From Siphonodentalium dalli (taxonomy: Eukaryota > Mollusca > Scaphopoda > Gadilida > Siphonodentaliidae), in contig CP136061.1 in the NCBI GenBank assembly GCA_032622095.1, positions 187,124,369 to 187,188,368 of the forward strand: a stretch of 64,000 bases of DNA, in the 5' to 3' direction. The position numbers and the translations under genes are program-made. Position 1 is the first letter of the stretch. Each line of letters starts with the position of its first letter. Below are positions 1-11,664 of this stretch, in pieces. Below the pieces are notes generated by a model. That model was not told where the DNA came from. It saw only the letters and a program-made list of their open reading frames with translations, and ran no database searches.

Positions 1-92
1 TTCTCAGGCAATTACATATGGGACACTGGATGAGAAAGAAGGAGGCATTTTTCTTAGCTTACCAGAAATGAAGAATTGAGATTATTTTGTCA

Positions 93-1110
93 GGATGGTC
101 CCTATGTGGCTGGGATTCAGTTCTGTTCAAATGGGGGTCACATGGTCAATAAAGTGACATAGTAAGGGACCTAAGTCTTTCCATCCATAGTAATTCTTAA
201 AACATCTTCTCAAGAATCATCGGGGCTATTTAGCTTATAATTGGTATGGAAGTTCCTTGGGTGACAGGGATACAGATGTGTTAAAAACAAATAAGGGCGG
301 AGCCAGGGACATAACTTGTCCATCCATTGTAATTCTTAAAATGTCTTCCTATCAAGAACCATCAGGCCTATTCAGCTTATATTTGGTATGGGTGACAAGG
401 ATTCAGATTTGATTCAGAATTGGGTCAAATAGGGTCAGAGCTACAGACATAATTCTTTCCCTCATTAGTTGAACCATTTGGCATATTTAGCATACATTTT
501 GGTATAGAGAGTATTTGGGTGACTGGGATTCAGATTTGTTGAAATGGGTTCAACAGGTCAAATAGGGGTGCGACCAGGGACGTAACTCTTCCCCATAGTA
601 ATTCTTAAAATGGCCCCTCATCAAGACCCATCAGTCCTATTTAGCTTATATGTAGTATGGAGGGTCCTTGAGGTACTTGTTTAAATAGGGTCACCTCGTC
701 AAATATGGGCCAAGCGAAGGACAGTTTTCCTCTTAATATGCTTCCTTCACAAGGACCATCAGGTCTATTTTACTGATATTTAGTATGAAGGGTTCTTTGG
801 TGTCTGGGATTAAAATTTATTCAGATGGGGTCACCAGGTTAAATATGGTGGGATCATGGGCATAACTGTGTGTCTCTATAGTAATACTTAAAATGTCTTC
901 TCAAGAGAGGTTGGACTATTTAGCTTACATATAGTATGGAGGATCCTTTAGTGACTGAGATTGAGATTTGTTAACATGAGGTCAACCTGGAAATGACGGG
1001 GCTATGGGGAATTAACACTTTTGTGTCTAATAAAATCATTAAAATACAAAATTCATTAAAACATCTACCTTGGAACTACCTGACTGATTAATCTGAGATA
1101 CATGTATGGT
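93..1110. repeat. Diverged tandem repeat, about 140-bp unit, roughly 7 copies
   Basis: A block containing TAATTCTTAAAA, then a CATCAGG-like segment, TTAGCTTATA, GGTATGGAG, a GTGACTGGGATTCAG segment and GGTCAAATAGGG recurs about every 135-150 bp, near 190, 330, 465, 600, 735, 882 and 1035. Copies differ by many substitutions and small indels, so the array is old. No ORF is conserved across units. Confidence 0.85.
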
Positions 1111-1754
1111 GTTTTGGGTCCATGGATAATCGGGCTTCAAACATGTCTAAATGGTTTATTAAAAAGGTGCTTGTGAGATTGGAAATTTCCAACAATTGAG
1201 AAAGTTTGATATGTCGGTTGTGAAATTCCAACCTAAGACTTGGGAGTCTGGAGCCCGGTCAGGACGGCACTTGTTGAGCTGGAGGAGGGGGTGATCAGTA
1301 GTGTACAGTTGGTAATTTCAGGGTAGATATTCACCGATCTACACACACGAAGCCTCTCTAGCCACATATCCTGTTTAAATCTACTTCTTTTAAAGTGATT
1401 ATGAAAAGTTCTGACTGTTGTCGTCTCCAGAGTCCCAGTCTTATCAGTCTTTGCAGTCTGGTGAGCGACCGCACAGTCTTAGACTGTCTTGTTGTTAGTT
1501 CACGCGGACACCCTCTTGATTATTTTGTTTAATGAACGGTTGATAGCATTGATCAATTTGAGATATTTGTCATTAAAGTGATGTTCTCATCTAAAATTGG
1601 ATGAAATCCACTAGGAATCATAAAACGGTATATTGATTTAATTAAACTCACTATACCAAGTGAGGAATCGCCAATAAACAGTGTTTAATTGTTGTATTAT
1701 TAGAATCACCGTTATTCGCTGCGAATAGGGCATGGTACTCTTTTGGCTACTCTT
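1111..1754. other. Unannotated AT-rich stretch
   Basis: I see no coding pattern, tandem repeat or RNA gene here. It separates the 140-bp array from a reverse transcriptase relic. Confidence 0.5.
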
Positions 1755-1877
1755 AATGCCGTTTTTGTGGAATGTCGTAAAGCATTAGATTCGGTTGATC
1801 GAGAAATTATGTTAAGTATACAGCATTATGACATTAAAGGAAATAGTATGGATATGATAAAACCGATATATGAATAA
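1755..1877 (+). pseudogene. LINE reverse transcriptase palm fragment
   Basis: A 40-codon stretch reads F-V-E-C-R-K-A-L-D-S-V-D-R and continues to ...KPIYE before a TAA. This matches the RT palm motif normally seen as FVDFKKAFDSVDR, which contains the first catalytic aspartate; here that position is Glu or Cys. It resembles the same segment of the LINE at 11.3 kb (DFKKAFDSVDR), so it is probably a family A relic. Both flanks lack further RT sequence. The assignment rests on motif reading, not a database search. Confidence 0.7.
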
Positions 1878-2024
1878 TTAAAGTACACGTTTAACTGGTT
1901 CGCTGCTAAATATCCTACATACACATATTGAAATGCGTATATATATTTCAATAAACAGAAAAATCATTGAAATTTACTACGTTTGCACTATTTTTCTCAA
2001 TTTTAAGCCCCACACATAATGCAT

Positions 2025-2366
2025 TTCGGATTAGGAAATGGTTATGAGCCTGGTTGTCTGATTTAGGCTATGGTTGGGAGTCTGGTTGTCTGATTAGGAT
2101 ATGGTTATGAGCCGGGATATCTCACTAGGTTATGAGGCTGGTTGTCGGCTTAGGTTATGGTTGTGAGCCTGTATGTCGGATTATATCATGTTTATGAGTC
2201 TGGACGTCAGATTAGGTTATGTTATGAGTCTGGTTATAAGATTAGGTTATGGATATGAGCCTGGATGTCTTATTGGGTTAGAATTATGAGCCTGGATGTC
2301 AGAATAGGTTAAGGTTATAATCCTGGTTGTTGAAATAGTTTATGGTTATGAACCTGGTTGTCGGAC
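2025..2366. repeat. Minisatellite, about 32-bp unit, 10-11 copies
   Basis: The unit reads approximately GGTTATGAGCCTGGTTGTC followed by TGATTAGGTTAT. Copies vary by substitutions and 1-3 base indels, so this is a diverged minisatellite. Confidence 0.9.
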
Positions 2367-3684
2367 ACAGTTGGGCGAAATAATTTGACAGTTTCCTCTA
2401 ACTTTTCACAATAAAACTACCCATTCTGACAATTAATTTGGTGGGCATCCATTCAAACTTCACAATGTCCCAATTTAATTATATATGTAACAATATTTAA
2501 AAAATATTACCTCAAAAACATGATTTAAATAATTAAACTAAACAAACAATACAGTGACGTAGGGTCCAAATATGGGTTTCCAGCACTGGGCCAGTTATTA
2601 AAAGCTAGAGTGGGTATATTAGCCTCAATATTAAGTCAAACATTGGCATAACGATAGAGCTTTGTCTCACACCAATGGTTTTCAAAAATATTTATTGATG
2701 ATGTAAGTAGTACATAAATTCGATACCACATGATCTTCATGAATTTATATACTTATAAGAGTCAGTCCTTTTGTGGATTATCTAATCTGTGTATTATAAA
2801 GTAAGCTTTTGGATTGACGTGGTATATCACTGATTTATTTCGCTCAAACGAAATATCACAAGGACGTGTTGGTGTCACTGCTTCAGATACAGTCACGTGT
2901 ATGATTGCTAGATGCGACCCAGTGCAAATTGCAATTAGACAAAGAGACAATCAATCATATTTTATTCTAAGATGACCTCGTTTTGGCTATCGCAAACAGT
3001 AGATGGGAAGCAGAATTGCTTAAATAAACTTGCCTGATGTATGCACATCTAATAGACATCACAACAGTTTTCAGTACCTGTCAGAAAAGCAAACGAAGCG
3101 AGCGTTGTGTATTTTCCACGATTGCTGTCGAACCAATATTTACAATATTTTAAATTCAGTAATTGTATTATTTATGGTAAATTCAGAACGTAAATGAATC
3201 AAAGCTGCACATAGTGTTTGGAACTCTGATTCTGCAAACCATAAATATTACTCACCATCGACCACTTTAGCTGCCTAATAAGTGTAATTTAATGTTATTT
3301 TGAAGACAAAATATTAATGTATTGTTCTTTAATATGACCATTGTTGCTGAAGAAAGCCCATTTTCGGACAATAATATGTCAAGGTAAGATCTAGTATCGC
3401 AGCTTCGTTTTGCTTTTAAGTGGAACGGTGTCTGCTAAACAATGTGTGCCTTTAAATATTTTATTAACGCCACCGGTGTATTCTGTGATTGAAAATATAA
3501 TATCCACTGGTGTTATGGGGGATTATGGGGGATTAGGTCGATGTAAAAGTAAAAATGGGTCGCTTTAAAAGCTGTAGTCTTACCCCGAATGCTCAACAAA
3601 ATAGTCCGACACATATTAGCACATGTGCTGATATTTATAATAACCACACCGTTTGGAAAGCATGCGATCGTGAGGTAATCAACG
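2367..3684. other. AT-rich stretch without recognised genes
   Basis: No convincing exon or RNA gene is visible. Near 3467-3500 there is one copy of a small dispersed segment (ACGCCACCGGTGTA followed by TTGAAAATATAA) that occurs twice in tandem at 61.5 kb. Confidence 0.5.
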
Positions 3685-4248
3685 AATCGACGAAATTTTA
3701 TACTTAGGGGTACTTTTGTCCGGGAAGTGTTTTGGACAGGTCAAATCATGACCCCGACCTGACTTTCACCTTTAAAACAGTCAATTCAAGGTCAAATCGG
3801 GTAAAACGGACGGATTTAGACGAAATTTGATACATAGGGGTGGTTTTGTCCGGAAAGTGTTTTGGACGGGTCAAATCGTGATCCCGACCTGACCTTGACC
3901 TTCAAAATTGTCAATTCAAGGTCAAATCGGGTAAAACTGACGGAATTCGACGAAATGTTATACCTACGGGTACATTTGTCCGGGGAATGTTTTGGACGGG
4001 TCAAATCGTGACTCCCACCTGACCTTGACCTTCAAAATTGTCAATTCAAGGTCAAATCTGGTAAAACGGACGGATTTCGACTAAATTTGATACCTAGGTT
4101 GGATTTGACCGGGGAGTGTTTTTGGACGGGTCAAATCGTGACCCCGACCTGACCTATACTTTAAAAATAGTCAATTCAAGGTCAAATCGCGCCTTTCGCC
4201 GGAAAGGAGATGGGAAACAGCCTGGACGAAGTCGGGCCTACCAGCTAG
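3685..4248 (+). mobile_element. Helitron-like non-autonomous element, 3' part, with four 130-bp tandem units
   Basis: Four units start with GACGAAATTTGATAC-like sequence near 3690, 3818, 3949 and 4078, giving a period of about 130 bp. Each carries TGACCTTGACCTT and TTCAAGGTCAAA. The 3' end has a short GC stem (CCTGGACGAAGTCGGG), about 8 nt, then CTAG followed by T. That is the classical Helitron 3' structure (hairpin then CTRR, inserted before T). The expected 5' end (TCTAATATATATTTTG, CTGTCTG run) is missing, so the copy is 5' truncated. Related copies lie at 30.1-31.1, 45.9 and 51.0 kb. Helitron membership is inferred from end structure; no Rep/helicase gene is present. Confidence 0.7.
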
Positions 4249-4689
4249 TGTGATGAAAAGGGAGACAGCTTAATTGAAGAATGTAATGTATAACACGAGA
4301 AACGGGAAAACTTGATCTATGGAAGTATCCAAATTTCCCACATGGAATTTGAAAGCTAGTTTATATTATAATTATATTATAATTTATATTTATGGCTAAT
4401 AATATGATCTTGGTGGCGTTACCATTTCTGACTATGGTTTTCTTGTAATTACATGTCTCAAGTAAGGAAGTAGGCCAGCGCGTGGAAGAGTTACGCTCTT
4501 CCATGTCATGGATTAAGAGCATGATGGAATGCATGCATGGTGTCTCTTCCTCCTTTGTTATTCTTTGTTCTCAATAAAAAAAAATTAGATTGGCAAAGAA
4601 AGTGCCGCTGTTTCGCGTCAATAATTATAGAGGATCTCCAACGAGTTATGTTTAAGATTTAATGAAACGAGTTTGATAAATTTGATTCA
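4249..4689. other. Short interval without recognised genes
   Basis: The only structure is a small stem near 4485-4502 (GGAAGAG, TTAC loop, CTCTTCC). Confidence 0.45.
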
Positions 4690-4747
4690 CAACGAGTCGA
4701 AATAATGAGAGAGAGAGGGGGAGAGAGAGAGAAAGAGAGTGTGTGTG

Positions 4748-4789
<42 letters not shown>

Positions 4790-4795
4790 CAATGC
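4690..4795. repeat. (GA)n microsatellite with short GT run
   Basis: Interrupted GA repeats flank GTGTGTGTG at about 4739-4748. It lies next to the 3' end of the minus-strand LINE that follows. Confidence 0.95.
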
Positions 4796-4879
4796 AGAGA
4801 TATGAGGGACAGATTGTAGATGATGCACAAGGATTCATTGTTTATTGATAGGTGTTTATACAAGGGCCAGACACTATAA

Positions 4880-7054
4880 TCCCTTTAAATATTAGCTCTC
4901 AATTACCAGACAAATTAATATCATATTTTTATAAATGGGGCATCGCATAATGAAGTGTTCTTCGGTTTCTACCTCCATTCTACACTTTTTGCAAATTCTC
5001 TCATCAGCGGGTACTTTAGGTCGTGTGTGTAGGCCTTTCTCAATTTCTAAAGTATGGTTGCTAATCAGAAGCTTTGTGAAAGATAATCTAACGGAGAAAT
5101 TTCTAACGAGGTTGAAATATGGTTCTATACGGTATTTTATTTTCGCCCTTCTATAGGTTCCCAACTTGTTTTTACTTGATGGTTTTTCGTCGTTGAATAT
5201 ATATCGTCTAAAGCAGCATACATGATAAAAAAATTAAGTTATCACAAATTGTTATAATTGATTTCAAGGCTGTATCACCTCTATCGAAAAGTTCTTTATA
5301 TTTAGGGACTTCCGAATCAAACGACAATTTATCTGGTATAATAAGATCTGCTGATACATTAGCAGATTTGTAAATAAGAGATTATTGGTCTGTGGTCGAT
5401 GACTTCATTGCAAATTTAACTGCACGAGATATTGTACACTACACAATAGGATATCTACCAAGTTCTGCTCGCACCGCGTGATTCGATGCCATAAGTATAC
5501 CATTTACCTCAAGCGCATATTTACAAAAATGTATGTGAGTTGTTTCACACGGCATGGTTTCAAGGTTGTTCAGATTCATGTCGGAGGCCCATATTACTTC
5601 ACAACCATGCATAAAGTGCAACTGGTTTGATGAGCTTATCGAAGAGCGTGTTCCAAAAGCTGATGGAATATATATAATTTTGTCTTGAAGATTTAATCAG
5701 TGCATACATTGACTTCTTGCTTTTATTATGGACATCAAGTTGCGCCTCTTTAAATGATCCATTGGCACAAAATGTAATGCCCAGGTAAATATATTCTTTG
5801 AAAATACTGACAGAGGAATCACGTATTTTGAATGAGATATCGTTGTGACTGTTTCCTTTCTGAAATACTATGCACTTTGTCTTCTCCGTATTAATTGTTA
5901 ACCTATTTCGACAATACATATTTGTGCAATTTTTGTAAACAGTTTTGCAAACCATGTTGTGACTCCGACACCAAAACAAGATCATCGGCAAAGAGAAGGT
6001 GATTAGTAAGGGTATCGCCAACCTCTATAGGGGCGCACGACTTGTCAAAACCACACCGGTCTTACCCCAATATTTGATAGCGTTTTTGGCCAAACACCAT
6101 CTCGAGTCTGTGTCATATATATAATAGCTAGAATTGTACATTGACTTTAGTATATCCATGTCCACGGAATCAAACGCCTTTCGGAAGTCTATAAATGCTG
6201 CAAAAAGCTGTTTTGATTGCTTTCAGTATCTGGCTATCATTGTTTTCAAAATGAAGGCGCTATCAATAGTACTTTTATTTTTACGGAAGCCAAATAGGTT
6301 TTCACTGATCAAATTGTTTTCTTCTAAGAATGCCGTAATCCTTGTGTTAATTATTTTATTGAACAATTTCCCAAGCGAGCTGCTAAGAGCAATCGCTCTA
6401 TAGTTATTGGGGTCGGTACGGCCCCCTTTCTTGTGGATCGGGTTGAGAACAGATTCGCTCAAAGAGACGGGATAATGGGATGATTGGCACACAGCATTGA
6501 AGAGTCGTCTAACATCATCAATTAAGATTGTTATAATCGTTTTGAGTAGTTCATTACGGATCCCGTCTTTACCAGGAGATGTTTTATTCTTAATTTCTCA
6601 TAGTACATTGATAACTTCATTGGGCGTTATTTCTTTTATTTTTTAAGTTTGTGCTTAATTATAGGTCCATCTTTATTGGGTATTGGTCTATCATCGAATA
6701 AATCATTCAAAAATGTGACTGCGCAATCTGGTTTGAGACTATCATATATGATGACTGTTTAGTATCTCTCAGATTATGTATAATCTTCCAGTACTCGCTT
6801 GGATCAGATGCTTCTAGTGTGTTCAGTTTTTCTTCGAGGGTTTGGTGAAAAGGTTTACGCTTGTATTTTAGTTCCCTTTTATATGCCTTCTTAGCGGCAA
6901 AGAACTTATTTTTCAAAGATTTGTCAAATGGATTAGTTTTCATGTCACATGCTATTGCTCTCGTATTACCTGTGAGGGTTTTACATGTATCATCATACCA
7001 TTTTCGTTTCTTTTTCAACTTTTTCTTAGAACAAATAACTCGCTTTGAAGCCAT
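4880..7054 (-). mobile_element. Family A non-LTR retrotransposon ORF2, decayed
   Basis: Read on the minus strand, RT-LINE pieces appear in the expected order. The pre-RT linker is at 7054-6707 (KKRKWYDDTCK, SEYWKIIHNLRD). The RT fingers are at 6492-6223 (LNPIHKKGG, NNYRAIALSS, LFGFRKNKST). The palm FADD motif lies at about 5980-5993 in another frame (LLFADDLVLVSE). The thumb is at 5930-5599 (LTINTEKTKCIVF, YIYLGITF), the C-terminal region at 5621-5439 (ASNHAVRAELGRYPI), and a zinc-knuckle end at 5164-4892 (CKKC, EEHFIMRC). At least four frame breaks separate them, so it cannot encode a full protein. No endonuclease domain is seen, so it is 5' truncated. The 11.3-kb and 60.6-kb copies share the ASNHASRAELGRYP segment. 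The clade within LINEs is uncertain. Confidence 0.85.
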
Positions 7055-7253
7055 TTCATTAATTTTTATAACAACGGCGGATTCGACTCCCGGAACTGAA
7101 TCAAGACAGCGAGATGCCCGAACTCGTGGCTATAGGACCTCAATCAATATGTCCTGCACACATGTTTTACGCTCAATCATATATGTGCATAAGTCAGAAC
7201 AAACTTTCCAACAAACTACCTGATAAAAAGAGATATTTATTTATTTATTTATT

Positions 7254-7312
<59 letters not shown>
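7254..7312. repeat. (GA)n microsatellite
   Basis: About 50 bp of almost pure GAGA follows a TTTATTTATTTATTT run. A second impure GA tract lies at about 7500-7545. Confidence 0.95.
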
Positions 7313-8072
7313 CACCCCACCCCAATATGCTATGACTCATCAAAGAGTACCTTGACAAGTTGACATTAGATAACCCGAGTCTCAGATGAGTCCCAGATTA
7401 TCAATCGAGAATAACCCGCATTCGCTTCCCGGAAGTTAACCGAGGCGATTGTTATGTACTTCTGCACTCCGAACGATCGGGGAATAATGAAAGCACGAGA
7501 AAGAGACGGAGAGAGAGAGAGAGAGACAGAGGAAGAGACAGAGACAAGTACCTCAATTCGAGATTATTATCAATCGAAAACAATCTCACTTGTATGAGAC
7601 AGTCCACTCGTTGCAACCATGGGGAGCCCCGATTCGTGGCTAGCACCTATAGCTATAGCCTTTAAAGTCAAATATAGCGGTGATATAATGCGAAAATACC
7701 ACAAAATAGTGATTTAAAGCAGTTTATAAAAGTGGGTCGGATCCGGATCCGGAATCCGGGTTAAAGTTAGTCCCACGTATTTCACCAAATTATTTTACCG
7801 GGATAAGTATGCATGTGTTAGTTCTACTAGAGAAAATTCTACTAAGATAATTTACCTCGATATTAGGATAAATAATATACTATATATACTTACCTATTTT
7901 GTTTTTTATTCAGTTATTATATCGACTTATACTAATACAAAATCATTAATATGTATAACTCGCGAGAAAGAAGAACATCAAAGATGTTATGCTGTTCCTG
8001 TATACCTCTAAGTACTTTATCTCCCTCTTGTTTGTTAAACTAACCCGTCTGGAACGATAATTACAGTAATAA
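7313..8072. other. Interval without recognised genes
   Basis: It holds the impure GA tract at 7500-7545 and a small GGATCC-rich palindromic patch near 7739-7760. No exon-like signal was found. Confidence 0.5.
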
Positions 8073-8107
8073 CTATGGGGCACCGTTCCTCTATTTATCC
8101 CCTATTT

Positions 8108-8374
8108 AGAAATTCATTTGGAGATATCTCCAATTCATTAAGAGATATCTCCAATTCATTAAGAGATATCGCCAATTGTTATGAAGATATCTCCAATTGC
8201 CAAGGAGATATCTCCATATTAATATGGAGATATATCTAAATCACTAGCAGATATCTCTTAATTCATTAGGAGATATCTCTAAATCATGCACTAGCAAATA
8301 TCTCCAAATCTACGCGATTTTCAGATATCTCTTCGTTCAATAAAGAAATATCTCCAAATGACTAAGAGATATCT
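8108..8374. repeat. Left array of AGATATCTC palindromes, about 22-bp spacing
   Basis: About 12 occurrences of (A/G)GAGATATCTCC or one-base variants are separated by AT-rich spacers such as AATTCATTA. The core AGATATCT is self-complementary, so each unit is its own inverted repeat. Confidence 0.9.
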
Positions 8375-8528
8375 TAAAACCCTAAATTGGGCACTTTAAA
8401 AAAATCAACCGGCACCATGAGATTCCTTATCGAAAAGTACCATAGAAACCATTCTAAATATAAAGTGAACACCATTTCCATAAAAAGCGAATTTCTGAGA
8501 CCGACTATTAACGCCCAGTAAAACCAAA

Positions 8529-8666
8529 GTTACTGGACATGACGTCCCAAAAATAAGGTTTTAATCGAATTTATAAATCGGTATCCTAATATAAAGAATC
8601 TTTAAATAAGGATACCGATCTATAAATTCGATTAAAACCTTATTTTTGGGACTTTATTCCAGTAAC
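8529..8666. repeat. Foldback with about 69-bp arms
   Basis: The left arm from GTTACTGG through GTCCCAAAAATAAGG to CGGTATCC matches the reverse complement of the right arm GGATACCG through CCTTATTTTTGGGAC to CCAGTAAC. The centre is near 8598 with only a few bases of loop. Mismatches are few. It would form a long hairpin if transcribed. Confidence 0.9.
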
Positions 8667-9244
8667 TGTGATTCGGCGTCTCCGATAACATAGGCCCTGG
8701 TGGCCTGTAGTGCACTGGACACCATCTCTGAGACCCAGCCATTTTGTCGATAAAAATGTGACTTTCACTTTCGTTTCATGTTTTCCCATTTTTCTAAAGG
8801 TCACAAAATAATATGTATACTATCTGAAACAGCTCTTCGGAAGCCTTTATTCGGCATCGGAGGGGCCTGCGGCCCCCGCACAACGGGACCTCTGTGTATT
8901 AGGGGCCTGTCGCGCACATATTTAACAGACATATCCTACTCTTTTAAATAGTTTTATCATATTATTATGCCACTCAATATGTCCTCGGGGAAATAGATGT
9001 AGGTTCATATTGGACCTAAATATTGACATTGGTTCATATTGGACTTATTTGGTTCTGATATAAGCCCATATATAGTGGACTTTTACCCATTATTCTGTTG
9101 GATGGCACAGGCCACATTGAAAACCCATCTGCATAAAGAGCGTACATCTGGTGCTGAAATAGGGCAAAAGTGAGCGTATTTGTTTGTTTTTTTGTTGATT
9201 ATTTAATTAAATGTTTTCGATCATAATTTGGAAAAACTAACGCC

Positions 9245-9360
9245 GTTATTACCTCTGCCAGGGTACCCCGAGTCACAACACCAAATTTGGTTTAAATCGG
9301 TCAGGGGGTCTTTGAGAAAAATCCGAAGACAGACAGATCCTATACTCTTTTATATATAGA
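9245..9360 (-). mobile_element. Helitron-like 5' end fragment
   Basis: Read on the minus strand it begins TCTATATATAAAAGAG, then GGATCTGTCTGTC, then CAAATTTGGTGTTGTG. This resembles the TCT-ATATATATTTTG then CTGTCTG opening of the elements at 30.1 and 51.0 kb. It is truncated and has no 3' hairpin. Confidence 0.5.
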
Positions 9361-9434
9361 TACATAATCTGTGCACGTGTGTTGAGGGATCCTTGATTTT
9401 AAGCCAGATCCAGTGAAAACGGCCGAATTGGATA

Positions 9435-9800
9435 TATCTCTTAGGGATCGAGGATATCTCTTAATTCAGCAGTATTAAGATATATCTCCAAATGACTAAG
9501 AGATATCTCCTCGCGAATTAAGATATATCTCTAAATCACTAAGAGATATAATATATCTCCTCGCGAATTAAGAGATATCTGCTAATGAATTGGAGATATC
9601 TCTTAATTCACGAGGAGATATCTCTTAGTCATTGGAGATATCTCTTAATTGAACGAAGAGATATCTCCTCGGACATGTCGATTAAGAGATATCTCTAAAT
9701 TGCTAGCAGATATCTCTTAATTCGCGAGGAGATATCTCTAAATCACTAGGAGATATCTCTTAATTCACGAGGAGATATCTCTTAGCCACGAGGAGATATC
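9435..9800. repeat. Right array of AGATATCTC palindromes
   Basis: About 20 copies of GAGATATCTC and close variants lie 18-24 bp apart, with spacers such as TTAATTCGCGAGG and CTAAATCACTAG. This is the mirror of the left array at 8108-8374 within the same inverted-repeat element. Confidence 0.9.
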
Positions 9801-9844
9801 TGCAAATATAGGGCATAAATAGAGGAACGGCGCCCTATAGATAA

Positions 9845-10989
9845 CCGTTGTTTGATGTTGAATCGAGGATTTATGGTGCATGGGGCAGAACTAACTATAT
9901 ATAGCACCACTATTATGAAATATGGACACATCTATAATGACGGTTCGTAAGTTTACATCGCATCGGCGGAGAGGGACCACAAGACTATTTCATATGTCGC
10001 ATTTCAAGTTTTACATTCTATCGGGATCGGATGTTACAACCAACAGTCACAATGTTTTAGGGTGCATTTACACTTCTACAGAACTGTACACAGATCTACA
10101 CGCAGACTAGTACGAACGGGTTGATATAGAAATGCACACAGAAAGAAAACGGTATTCGTCCCTCTGAGCAAAAATCGTGCCGCTATACGTCAGGGTCAAC
10201 GCCGAAACATTGCTAAAGGCAAATCTGTTTTGATTAATTGTTACTCGGGCTTGGCGAATAATGTATTACAGTTTTCGTTGTCATTTCAACCCATGTATTT
10301 CGTATATTCAAGATGGACAGGGACGTGTCAACCGAGGTGAGGGGTGTCTCACCCCAACTTTGGTCAAAATTTTCAACAGTTGGAAATTTCATACCTGACA
10401 AAACATTAGTTGTAATTTCCAAACCAACAATATGTTTGAAAATGATATTGTAGTTTGATTTTCAAACATTTTGCAGTATTGTTTTCTGACCAATATTTGC
10501 ATAATTTCCTACCTTATATGGAAAGATTGTGCCCTGGTCCCTCCCCGCGGCCAGTAAAAACTGCTAGTTAATTTAATAAAAACGATATTGTCCTACATTT
10601 GGTCAACATTGTCATTAGGATAGTCATCAGTTGGAAATTTTGCTACATTTGGTCAAATACAGGGTGTTGTAGCATGGATACCCACTCCATACCAATCCAA
10701 AATGACCACCTCCCAGATGGTGTCAAACAGGGGACCTATATATATATATGCTGACGCGGCACATACCAAATCGCTGTTGTCTGCTGGTAGTTGATCCATT
10801 TTTCAGTCTGGCCTAAACTGAAACGACTCCTAGTGAGTTGTCAATTACCAGAATACTGGTCAGCGCGCGTTCACTATTAGTCATCATGTTTTGATGACAG
10901 TGATGCACGACACGTGACTTCATACATATCTGTATAAAGATATATACACAGTGTAAATGCACCCTTATGTGGAATCATTCCGTGACAAG
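9845..10989. other. Dispersed-repeat interval without genes
   Basis: The segment 10340-10510 (GGTCAAAATTTTCAAC..., ACAAAACATTAGTTG, TTTGATTTTCAAACA) has a diverged copy at about 33060-33220. No exon-like features were seen. Confidence 0.5.
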
Positions 10990-11070
10990 ATATGGGGGCA
11001 TGTCTCTATTTCGAAGGTTAACTAATCCGAAGGTTCGCTATTCCGAAGGTTCGCTATTCCGAAGGTTTTT
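10990..11070. repeat. 16-bp minisatellite CCGAAGGTTCGCTATT, about 4 copies
   Basis: Copies read TTCGCTATTCCGAAGG head to tail. The same unit in opposite orientation forms the array at 18255-18372, and the outer flanks are also similar in inverted orientation. Confidence 0.85.
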
Positions 11071-11664
11071 GTTAGTTTAAATGTTAATTCTATATTCTAA
11101 AGTATTGAGAGGGTTCTTTGTCACGAAGACTCTTTTAATGAAGGATATAACTTAAAACATTAAAACAATAAATTTGATTTGTTTTTGATTTCGCGGGTTT
11201 CCTTGAGATTTAATGTCATTACCTGTGACCTTATTTCTTAATACATATTCACGACACGCAGCCCACACAATTGCTATTTTCCCATACGATTTAATGTCAT
11301 TACGTATGACATTATAACTCAATTGCCCTGAGTAGTAATGTTGGAAAACTGTTCAATAAAATTATTAACTCTAGAATCGACAACTTTTTAGAAACAAACA
11401 AACTTATAAGCGATAATCAATTCGGATTTAGAAAAAACGCAGTACAATAGACAGTGCGTTCGTCTTGCGTACGTTGGTGAATAAGAAAAAAAAAGAGCAA
11501 AAACGACCTCTATATACTGCTTTTGTAGACTTCAAGAAAGCATTCGATTCCGTTGATAGATCTATTTTATTTTAAAAACTTCAAGGTATTGGTGTTAACG
11601 GGTCGGTATTCTCGTTTCTACCGTCCATTTATAAGTCGACGTTTTATTCCGTTAAAACGTCAGC

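Larger units (their letters stand above)
8073..9840. mobile_element. 1.77-kb non-autonomous inverted-repeat element with palindrome-rich arms
   Basis: The left end CTATGGGGCACCGTTCCTC matches the reverse complement of the right end over 26 bp with two mismatches (right end read inwards: CTATAGGGCGCCGTTCCTC). ATAA lies immediately outside both ends (8069-8072 and 9841-9844) and is a candidate 4-bp target duplication; a TA duplication inside the ends is an alternative. Just inside both ends are arrays of GAGATATCTC palindromes. The centre holds a foldback (8529-8666) and a Helitron 5' fragment. No transposase ORF is present, so it would need enzymes in trans. The superfamily is not assigned. 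Confidence 0.75.
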
